The position numbers and the translations under genes are program-made. The notes under the pieces are model-generated. The model was given only the letters and a program-made list of their open reading frames with translations. It made no database searches and was not told the DNA's origin. Below, piece by piece: positions 56,076 to 64,000 of a stretch of DNA of 64,000 nt (position 1 is its first letter; every line of letters begins with the position of its first letter). This DNA is from Planoprotostelium fungivorum (Eukaryota; Evosea; Variosea; Cavosteliida; Cavosteliaceae). Location of the stretch: NCBI GenBank assembly GCA_003024175.1, contig MDYQ01000106.1, positions 25,934 through 89,933 on the forward strand. The letters are read 5' to 3'.

Positions 56076-57428
56076 TCACAGGACCAAGAGGGCTCCCATC
56101 AGAACGGCCACAGAGGCAACGATGCTGCTGGCACCGGAGACTGCCTTCGTGGATGTGACAGTGGCACTCGTGGCGAATGTCGTTGATGAAGTGACTGCGA
56201 TCTGAACGGCGTTGGCTGAGCCAGACTGGACGGCGAAACCCTTGGAGGTGAAGAAGGTAGACTGTTCGTCGTTGACGCTCTGAGTCAGAGTCTGAGCGGC
56301 GTCGGTGGTGGCAGTCTGGCCGGCGACGTAGAGGATGGTGACGGTGACGGTGTAGCTGTCGGACTGTCTCTTCTGATCCCTCGTGACGGTGACGATGACA
56401 CGGTTGGCGTCGATCTTGAGGAGGTCGACGATGGCCGATGTGAGGTTGTCGGTGTCGGGGGCGGTCTGGCTGAGGAGCTTGAAGGTGACTTGAGTGTTGA
56501 AGGCGGTGGACTCTGTGTTTGTCTCTGTGTCGGTCTCGGTGTCGGTCTCGGTAGAAGAGGCGGCGGACGAGGTGGTAGAAGCTGAGGTGGTGGAAGAGGT
56601 GGTAGCAGAGGTGGTGGAAGAGGTGGTGGTAGAAGAGGTGGTAGCAGCTGATGTGGTAGAAGAGGTGGTGGCCTTTGTGGTGGAAGAGGTCACGGGGGCA
56701 GATGTGGTCTCCTCGGTGGTCTGTTGGTCCTCAGAAGTGGTGTCAGCGGCGGAGCTAGTGGTAGAAGAGCTAGTGGTATCTTCAACAGTGGAAGAGGTGG
56801 TGGCCTCAGTAGAGGAGGTGGTGTCCTCGGAAGAGGTGCTAGTGGTATCAGCAACAGTGGAAGAGGTGGTATCTTCAGATGAAGAGCTAGTGGTATCAGC
56901 AACAGTGGAAGAGGTGGTGGCCTCAGTGGAAGAGGTGGTGTCGGCGACAGTGGAAGAGGTGGTGGCCTCAGTGGAAGAGGTGGTGGCCTCTGTGGAAGAG
57001 GTGGTGGCCTCTGTGGAAGAGGTGGTGGCCTCTGTGGAAGAGGTGGTGGCCTCTGTGGAAGAGGTGGTGGCCTCAGTAGAGGAGGTGGTGGCCTCAGTAG
57101 AGGAGGTGGTGGCCTCAGTAGAGGAGGTGGTGTCGGCGACAGTGGAAGAGGTGGTGGCCTCTGTAGAAGAGGTAGTCGCTTCAGTAGAAGAGGTGGTTGC
57201 CTCTGTCGATGATGTCGTTGCCTCTGTCGATGATGTCGTTGCCTCTGTCGATGATGTCGTTGCCTCAGTAGAGGAGGTGGTAGCCTCAGTGGAAGAGGTG
57301 GTGTCGGCGACAGTGGAAGAGGTGGTGGCCTCAGTAGAGGAGGTGGTAGCCTCAGTAGAAGAGGTGGTGTCAGCGACAGTGAAGGCGACCAACAGGAGGG
57401 CAAAGGCAAGCACGGCGAAGACTCTCAT
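56076..57428 (-). CDS. Ser/Thr-rich GPI-type surface protein
   Basis: Single-exon gene for 450 aa. Signal peptide MRVFAVLAFALLLVAFTVA. Next come about 260 residues of repeats of the 7-mer TTSSTEA with variants (TVADTTSS, SSEDTTSS), which should be heavily O-glycosylated. Then a compact domain from FNTQVTFKLLSQTAPDTDNL through LLKIDANRVIVTVTRDQKR and DSYTVTVTILYVAG to GFAVQSGSANAVQIAV. The C-terminus (SIVASVAVLMGALLVL) is a GPI-anchor signal. The compact domain is related to the one near the C-terminus of the GH55 glucanase. The opposite strand is also open throughout because of the repeat codon structure; signal peptide, GPI signal and the shared domain identify the minus strand as the coding one. 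Confidence 0.85.
   Translation of the reverse strand: MRVFAVLAFALLLVAFTVADTTSSTEATTSSTEATTSSTVADTTSSTEATTSSTEATTSSTEATTSSTEATTSSTEATTSSTEATTSSTEATTSSTVADTTSSTEATTSSTEATTSSTEATTSSTEATTSSTEATTSSTEATTSSTEATTSSTEATTSSTVADTTSSTEATTSSTVADTTSSSSEDTTSSTVADTTSTSSEDTTSSTEATTSSTVEDTTSSSTTSSAADTTSEDQQTTEETTSAPVTSSTTKATTSSTTSAATTSSTTTSSTTSATTSSTTSASTTSSAASSTETDTETDTETNTESTAFNTQVTFKLLSQTAPDTDNLTSAIVDLLKIDANRVIVTVTRDQKRQSDSYTVTVTILYVAGQTATTDAAQTLTQSVNDEQSTFFTSKGFAVQSGSANAVQIAVTSSTTFATSATVTSTKAVSGASSIVASVAVLMGALLVL
56720..57390 (-). repeat. 21-base coding repeats, TTSSTEA units
   Basis: Tandem 21-base units, in coding sense close to GCCACCACCTCTTCCACAGAG, with local homogenised blocks such as the near-identical copies between 56990 and 57070. 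Confidence 0.95.
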
Positions 57429-58648
57429 TGTTGCTGAAGAGGAGAGAAGAAAATGATTGTGTGACCGAACGAAACGTCTAAGGAGCTGCTCGCGAGGGAG
57501 TAGCCACTTCCAACGAAGGAGGCGTCGGGTGTTTTATGTCTGACGTCGCAAGATTCTGTACTCTGACACCTATGCGGGGACAACTCGTGAGAAAGATACC
57601 TTAAAGACAGAGATTTAAGCCTCTAGCTGACGGCCCAGGGCGGCGTCGGCAGGGTCAGAAATATCCGGCTCCCCGATAACCAAAGGTTTAAGTTAAGGAG
57701 GTAAAGATGTGAGGAACGTGGAGGCGGACACAGTAGTGTGGGTGCAATGTGAAGAAACACAGGAGAAAAAAAACCTATACGTTCACGGATCTTTTGCTTC
57801 ACTAGGCGACGGATGACTTCATTCTGAGAGTTTTGGTGGTGGCCGGATGTTTTATCAAGGTCGCATCGTGAATGGTTTCATCAGAACAATTCCCACGGCA
57901 ACAACAGAAAGGTTCCGATCATGAGCTCTGACTTAAGTCTTCAGTGGTGTCTCTGCATCTGGGCCCTCGCTTCCAATGGGTCAGCTCATTCTGGACACCA
58001 TTCGATCCCAACATGGAATGGGTTTAGGGCGGACGATAATAGCGCTGATCTTGAGGCGAAGTAAGAGTGTTCGAAGCGCTCAGAACTCGAAGTGATTGGT
58101 AGGATGATGTCTAGTCAGCCACAGAAAGTCTCCCAGCTGTTTGAAATAATGGAGCCGTATCTGCCTCGCTCTCCAAGAGGAGACATGCTCTCTCAAACCT
58201 GGTTGGTCTATGGCACCTTCGGTCTTTTGAATGCAGATGGTCAATTCCATCAACTGGAGGCACGACACAAAGGAGCCGAATAATGGTGAGCAGATCGATC
58301 TGAAAGAAGCAGTAATAAATTCCTTTGTATATGTTTTCCTCCTTTAAATACGGTTGTGCACTCTTTGCCTCACTCGTTAACAAATACACCGTTCGTAACG
58401 TCTGAAGTCATCGACGCCAAGATCTAGATCACGTTGAGCCTGGGAACAGACTCTCATGGATCGTCAAGGAAGCAACATAGCCTAACAATTCCACCAACAT
58501 CAATCATCACATCAGCTCATCAAAAACCCAATAATATATTCAAATTAATTGAATAACATTGTAGACAACCACTCGAAGATCAGATCGAGATCACATCGCA
58601 GCAACCACACGGGCTGCTCACAAACGACTCGAAAGTCTTTAGACATCT
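57429..58648. other. long intergenic spacer
   Basis: About 1.2 kb between the divergent GPI-protein and RBM26/27 genes. A frame at 58092-58283 could encode 63 aa (MIGRMMSSQPQKV) but has no supporting context, and an overlapping frame exists on the other strand. No RNA gene recognised. An A-run lies at 57766-57772. Confidence 0.4.
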
Positions 58649-61181
58649 ATGTTAATCCCTAAGAGCTCGGCGGAAGCTCTTAACAACTATTTGTTAAAGG
58701 AGGTTCCACAAGCGTGAGTTACAAATTCTGATCGATCACTGACACACTATTTCATCCGTCTTTATGATTGTTCCACCACAGATACCTGTAGAAGCCACTT
58801 TGATCCATAACAAAAACATGAATGACTGAAATCACTTCAGTTCCGAGGCAGACCCCTCCGTACTTTCTAGATATATTATATCGGTTTTAGAGCACGATGA
58901 TCTTTCGTACGAAGATGCCAAAGCTAAACTCAACACTGAACTCACCGACTTTGTGAAAGAGGGTACGCGTTAAATCATGGGTCGATACAATCTACCTCTC
59001 ATGTTTCCTCCATTTCCATTCCACCATCGAATCGATCAATTCTTTTCTCACTTGAACATCAGGAACGGAGAAGTTTGTAGAGAAATTGATCGCCGGCTTC
59101 CACGAACAAGACGACGGTTACCATTTCGAAGACCCGGACGAACCATCTCACCCGAGGCGGGACAGATCACCTTCTCCTTATTCTGGAGAAAGTGACGAAG
59201 AGCGAAGACACTCCAGAAGCGACCGAACATCCGATCACAACGATCGATACGACTCTCACCATGGACATCGATCGGACGATAGAAGGAGAGACGACGATAG
59301 GGGTAGAAAGAGGCCAAGAACAGATGACCGACGAAGTAACAACCGAGATCGAGGAGGAGATCGCGATCGCCGAGATTACCGAGATCATCGAGATCACAGA
59401 TCGAGCGATCGACCGGGAGATCGATCGGGAGATCGTTACGGAAGAGATCGATACAACAACCGTGGTAGACCATCACGCAGGCGCGGATTGTGCAGGGAAT
59501 GGGAGGGTAGGAGCCTCTCTTCATCTTGTCCATCACTCACGATGACAGCCAACGGTTTCTGCTCGAAGGGTGCAGAATGTCCTTACGAACATTCTGAAGA
59601 GAATCAAGACGAGACGAGCGACCGAAAAGGTGAATCATCGCATTACAACGAGCCATCCTGACTCCAGCAGAGTCCCAATACGACCCCGAGAAGCCCCTCT
59701 ACGGTGAGTGTCCGAGTCGGTTCCCGCCAAAATCTGACGTAATGACAGACGAGGAAGACAAGACGAGGTTCGACAGTCGCAAGAGACTGAGAAGCAGAGA
59801 TGGCAGAGGAGATCGATCAGAAGACGAAGACCACCCAGACAACACGACCGTGGTTGTGCTGCAGATCCCTGACCATCTCAACACTGCAGAAGGTCTCTTC
59901 AATCACTTCAAACAATTCGGTCCAATCGTGCAGACAAAGGTGAAGCATGTCATCACCTCACCATCATCATCGTGATGATCATGACGATCATCTTCATCCG
60001 ATCGTGATCACAAAGATCTCACACGTGCGACAGCCTCGCTTGGACGGTAACAAGGCTTACGTTCAATACGAGAACCACGCTGATGCCATCAAGGCTTTAG
60101 AGTCACCGGAAGCTGTCTTGGGAAACCGATTCATCAAAGTATTCTGGGCCAAGAGACCGGAAAACAAACCGAACAATCACCCCAACTACAACCAGCCAAA
60201 CCAGGCTCCCCCTCACTACCATCAGCAACCACATCACCCCCCAGCCCCAGTGTGAGTTTTTGGCGGGAAATCTTTCGTGACCCCTTCCAGTCAGCTTCCA
60301 CCGCGTGCCGCCATGCAGTTGACCAACAAGCCACCCCCTTCATCTACAACGCAGAAGAGCGAGAAAGACAAGGAGCTCCTCCGAGTCAAAGAGGAGAAGA
60401 GGCGACACCAACTCGAGCAGACGAAGCTTCTACTCGATCAGATCTCCAAAGTGAAAGACCCAACGGCCAAGGCAGAGCTCGTCACGAAGCTCAACCAGCT
60501 GACCAACACGGTGGCAGAGTCCATCGCCAAAGACAGCCAGAGCATGAAGGTACCAGAGAAGGAAGAGAAGAAGGAAGAGAACGTCAGCGAGAGGGAGAGA
60601 CTGCAGAAGAGATTAGAATCTCTCACAAACATCGCGACCAACATGGGCATCAACGTGGGGGACAACGGACAGACGACCACCATGGCGACACCTGCACCTC
60701 TATATGGGACACCGACGAGCGGCTACGTCAGAGGGGGCTACGGGGGAGGTTATAGAGGAAGGGGAAGAGGTGGCAGGGGAGGACACATTGGCATGACATT
60801 AGACAATCGAACGACAAGCTTGAGAATCCAGCCCGTACCTGAAGATCTAACGGAAGGAGAGACGCTTCTGAATCATCTGAAGGTGAAGAAGATGATATCA
60901 CAAATGTGATTTTCAGATCGGATCATCTGATTTCGAATCAGACGTTCGGGGAGGTCACATCTTCTCACTTGAATGGAAACATTATGACAGTTCAATACAA
61001 GAACAGAAAGTCCGCCGAGATGGTAAGACATATACGGAGATGGAAATGGAGATCTGATAATGTGCAGGCGCTCAACAAGGGAAAGACCATCAACGGACAC
61101 ACACTGCCGATGAAGTGGCACGAGAACTCGAACACGATGCAGAGTGGTGGAGCCATGGAGATCGACAACGGTGCCGAATAA
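58649..61181 (+). CDS. RBM26: RBM26/RBM27-like RNA-binding protein
   Basis: Nuclear RNA-binding protein related to RBM26/27, which in animals work with the nuclear exosome on polyadenylated RNA. The N-terminal PWI-like domain reads SAEALNNYLLKEVPQAYL, SEADPSVLSRYIISVLEHDD, then EKFVEKLIAGFHEQDD. An Arg/Asp/Ser-rich region follows (DRRRDDDRGRKRPRTDDRRS). A CCCH zinc finger LCREWEANGFCSKGAECPYE ends in H (C-x8-C-x5-C-x3-H). RRM1: TTVVVLQIPDHLNTAEGLFN, then KAYVQYENHADAIKALESPE. A coiled coil (KEEKRRHQLEQTKLLLDQIS), a Gly/Arg-rich segment (GGGYRGRGRGGRGG) and RRM2 (SLRIQPVPEDLTEGETLLNH, then GNIMTVQYKNRKSAEM) complete it. Domain order matches RBM26/27. The start at 58649 gives the first PWI helix; two short introns follow closely. 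Confidence 0.85.
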
Positions 61182-61254
61182 AGAAGATGACGTGGTGTTC
61201 GTCCGTGTAATTCTCGGTTGTGATGAAACCCTCTGTAGGAGTGAGACGTTTTAG

Positions 61255-61910
61255 ATCGCAACAGCATGGCGTTTGCATCTTCTTCCTCGATATGTAACTG
61301 CAGTGCCCGTTTTCACTGTCGCCGGATTCGTCAAGGTGAATCTTCCTTCTTCTCTCGCAGCTGAATGAGAGACAGAACGCAGTGAACAACCAGATTCTCT
61401 CTAACGTGCCCGTCTCTCTCTTAGGCTCTTCCAACTCCTCCACTACCTCTGACGACCGGTCGCGGCAGCTCGCGGCCAGCCTGGACGGTTTCAGTGACAT
61501 CCTAAAGGTGGGAAGAGCACACGAATCGAAGGTGTAACTTCTGCACAGACGATCGACGTTCAAGACGATATCCAAGTGGGAAGAACGGCTGACTTGTCTA
61601 TGTCTCCTATTGTCGTGGACAAAACAGTCCGCGCCGTTCTAGAGTGAATCGTTCGATGTCTCCTCTTCTCACTCGTTTCAGGTGGGGCGTGTACCCTATC
61701 GATTTAGACGGTCACTATTACACGGACACTTGTGAGATTTACTCTATCAACTGCGATCACTACAATGGCTGCCAAAATGGAACGAATTATTTTCACCACA
61801 GACAGAGATGTAGTACTCCATTCTGGAACGTCTTCACAGTGAACGGAAGTCAGGTCACTCCCTATGCTGCCTCTACTCCCCTACGTAGCCCACTCAGATT
61901 GATCAACTGA
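61255..61910 (+). CDS. hypothetical protein, partial 5' model
   Basis: Three exons splice cleanly: LNERQNAVNNQILSNVPVSL through LAASLDGFSDILK, then TIDVQDDIQVGRTADLSMSP and VDKTVRAVLE, then WGVYPIDLDGHYYTDTCEIY, INCDHYNGCQNGTNYFHHRQ and WNVFTVNGSQVTPYAAST, ending LRLIN. The last exon is Cys/Tyr-rich with two N-glycosylation-type sites, unlike the first exons. An exon upstream (VPVFTVAGFVK) reads in frame, but I found no start Met, so the 5' end is unresolved. No known domain. It could be secreted if a signal exon was missed. Confidence 0.45.
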
Positions 61911-62057
61911 AGATGCAGAGTCATTCAATACAGAACACGTTTGTTTCAAAGTCATTGACTAGAGTAGTCTTATTGCACAAAGTGAGGACAAGCTCTTGAG
62001 CTGTTATTATTACACCCCCCGCAGTTCAGTAAAAGACGCCATTCAAAGCAAACTCTT

Positions 62058-63767
62058 TTATTTCCCCTCTTGGGATAAGAGTGCCTGGACTACCTTGAGG
62101 ACTTCACCGTTGTGTTGGATCATCATCCTGATGTTGGCTTCTCTATCGCGAAATCCCATATCCTCCAACTGCTTCAGCCCTCCTTCAAAGTTCGCCCCCG
62201 ACTTCAACACCTGCCCCTGACCCTGCGAGAACCCTCCACTCGTCGACACTTGTGTCGACACGTTCTCCGAATGGTTCTGCTGCACCGGAATCGGACTCTC
62301 TCTCAGCTGTGGGTACATCTGACTCGGATCTACAACGCTGACGTCACACCACATTCGGGGCCCAAATTTCTCCCCGTTGCCGGAGCAGAGTCTCCACGAT
62401 GCCGTGATGCGGCCGACGTTGGCGGGAGCTTCTAACGGTATGGTGACGTCCCCTTGTTGTCCGGGTGACAGACAGATGGGGTTGGACTCGCATTTGAAGC
62501 CGAACGTGTCGCCGCCGTCCCAGACGAGGCGGGTTGTAGACGGCCAGGGGATGTTACCGGTGTTTTGAACTCTCCAAGTCTTCAAGAAGGGAGCTCGGGG
62601 GGGTAATTTCGTGCCTTCTGGGTAGCTGAGATCTCGAACGAGGTTGGCCGACAGCCTGATCGCGGATGAGATGATGAGAGGATGAGATGGTGATATCGTG
62701 ATGAGATGATGCGATCTGGATGGTGATGTCATCGCGATCGGATCGGTGATGAAATGACGTGATCACCTCTCGTTCGAAGAGTTGTGGAGAGACTGCATGG
62801 ATCCAGCGATGGGATAAGGTAGTCCCGGAGGCATAGTGTAGTAGGAAGGGTTGTGTGATCCCATCATGTTCTGAGAGTGCATCATGCCACTGTTGTGAAT
62901 GGAAGGACCAGCAGGTAGGCCACCGAATAGAGCGGGAGAATCGAAATTCTGTGCTGCGGGGTACATTGTCCTCGGTGGTGTTGCCATGGGAGCAGGCTGC
63001 AGAAATTGAGCGGGAGATTTTGGCGGGAAAAAGTTACCTCGGGTCTGGTTTGTACGGGCGCGTTGGGTTGGGGGAGTTGGGTGGGTTGGGGTGGAGGAGT
63101 CACCTTCTTCGATTCCGCTTTAGAGTCTGCGATCATGTCGGTTGGAATCATCCCTGTTCTGATGATAATGTGAGTTGTTTCATTTTGGAGTAAACATCAC
63201 GCACTTGACGTTGGGCATGGCGGCGAGGAGAGTCTGTAAGAATGTATGTTGCATCTGTGGGGCGCTGAGGACACGACCAATCATTTGTTCTAATTTGGCT
63301 GGAGGAATGGAGTCGAGAACGCTAGTTACACCACGGTCAACGTTCTCCCCCCAGCCACCCGCCATGTTCACCGGTTTATCGTTCAACACTGATTTAAACA
63401 TCAGAAACACATATATCACATCGCATCTCTCACAGATAGTTCGGAGACGAAGAGAAGTACTTTTGGAGCCGACGTTGTATGCCTCACGGAGATCTTCATC
63501 GTTCGTGAGAGAGATTAGATCTCCCTCATCGTCCTCATATTGGAGATTAAAGAGTTCGTGCTGAGATACGTGAGCGTGGGTGGATGATTCCATCGTCACC
63601 TTCACACCGACCAATTGCCCGATGCGACTTTTGAACTCGGAATAAGGAGTATGGACAGGAATCGTGGATCTTCTGACTTGATCTTTATGTGTTACTTTCA
63701 CGGTCAGCATGATGATGTCGGTGTCTTTGAACGAAATTTTCTCCTCCAAGAGAAAACCGAAATTCAT
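62058..63767 (-). CDS. NBR1: NBR1-like autophagy receptor: PB1-FW-UBA, no ZZ
   Basis: N-terminal PB1 domain: MLTVKVTHKDQVRRSTIPV with the basic cluster, and the OPCA motif LQYEDDEGDLISLTNDEDLR. A helical segment (LEQMIGRVLSAPQMQHTFLQ) and a Pro/Met-rich linker follow. The four-tryptophan (FW/NBR1) domain reads APFLKTWRVQNTGNIPWPST, TRLVWDGGDTFG, then ITASWRLCSGNGEKFGPRMW with its conserved Trp residues. The C-terminus is a UBA domain, GLKQLEDMGFRDREANIRMM. No Cys-pair ZZ finger lies between PB1 and FW, which is unusual for NBR1. The UBA closely resembles that of the PB1-ZZ-ZZ-UBA protein at 47646-48873. Family role: binding ubiquitylated cargo and Atg8 for autophagy. No convincing LIR was identified. 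The start may be at 63767 or at a Met near 63710. Confidence 0.85.
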
Positions 63768-64000
63768 TGAATGGTTTTATTCTTTTGCGATCTTCCTCTG
63801 CTGTGAAAACAGTAATCACATGAACCTTCATCATAGTTTGGGCTCTTTCTATGCTTGGAACAGTTCACGCACGTTGTTCCATAACGTGATGTGTAGTAAG
63901 ATTGAATCCTGACGGACTTGTTGTACAGCTATAGCTGATTCAATGTACGTTGAGAGGAGACATCTAACGTCGGCGTTATTGACTGAGAAGAATGAATCTC
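63768..64000. other. window edge, non-coding
   Basis: Upstream flank of the NBR1-like gene. A short frame on the plus strand near 63709-63912 has no supporting feature. Confidence 0.3.

Noticed and set aside
56494-57456. Long open frame (320 codons) antisense to the GPI-type protein
   Set aside because: Mirror of the TTSSTEA repeats; the minus strand carries the signal peptide, the shared domain and the GPI signal.
58092-58283. 63-codon frame in the spacer before RBM26
   Set aside because: No homology, no splice partners, and an overlapping frame of similar length on the other strand.
4993-63030. E2F-like TTTGGCGGGAAA motifs in several introns and exons
   Set aside because: Seen in introns near 4995, 5635, 18905, 60256 and 63018, but also as ordinary codons in many exons; without a background count I cannot call it enriched.

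Overview
The window is nuclear DNA of a protist with compact, intron-rich genes. Coding sequences are split by GT-AG introns of mostly 40-66 nt, many opening with GTGAG, and genes sit a few hundred bases apart on both strands. The gene content is eukaryotic and not fungal or animal: a Golgi COG subunit, a USP4/15-type deubiquitinase, two NBR1-like cargo receptors, an RPGRIP1-like ciliary protein, homeobox genes, receptor kinase-like and mucin-like surface proteins, and a GH55 beta-1,3-glucanase. An amoebozoan with a flagellate stage and a diet including fungi (for example a protosteloid amoeba such as Protostelium/Planoprotostelium) fits best. This assignment is inference from content and style, not a database match.

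0-10.3 kb (mostly minus): a Siw14/OCA-type phosphatase, a small secreted Cys-rich protein (plus), a very large protein with about 25 exons that I cannot identify, and an alpha/beta-hydrolase. 10.4-17.5 kb: an RPGRIP1L-like coiled-coil/C2 protein, a claudin-like four-helix membrane protein, a tandem pair of homeobox genes that share promoter sequence, a 54-aa membrane protein, and a reading frame broken by one TGA. 17.4-31 kb: COG8, an unidentified mitochondrial protein, a small basic protein, a voltage-sensor channel with an altered pore, another four-helix membrane protein, and USP4/15.

31-41 kb: a putative CudA-like transcription regulator, a beta-trefoil-like protein, a kinesin-like protein whose P-loop is destroyed, an aquaporin with two altered NPA boxes, and a GMC oxidoreductase. 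42-50.9 kb: a GPI-type GH55 glucanase with a long Ser/Thr stalk, an unidentified charged helical protein, a PB1-ZZ-ZZ-UBA protein, and a luciferase-domain protein with an acidic tail. 51-64 kb: a receptor with leucine-rich repeats, a mucin-like stalk, a GPS autoproteolysis motif, one TM segment and a pseudokinase; a Ser/Thr-rich GPI-type surface protein; RBM26/27; an unidentified protein; and a PB1-FW-UBA NBR1-like protein.

Themes. (1) Cell surface: the GH55 enzyme, the small GPI-type protein and the receptor all carry long Ser/Thr stalks, and the first two share a C-terminal domain. (2) Selective autophagy: the NBR1 domain set (PB1, ZZ, FW, UBA) is divided between two genes 14 kb apart. (3) Several recognisable families have lost or changed their signature residues (kinesin P-loop, kinase HRD/DFG, aquaporin NPA, potassium-channel filter). 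(4) A 9-mer, TCTACAACG, recurs in many introns and flanks far more often than chance predicts. I see no rRNA, tRNA, CRISPR or transposon genes.
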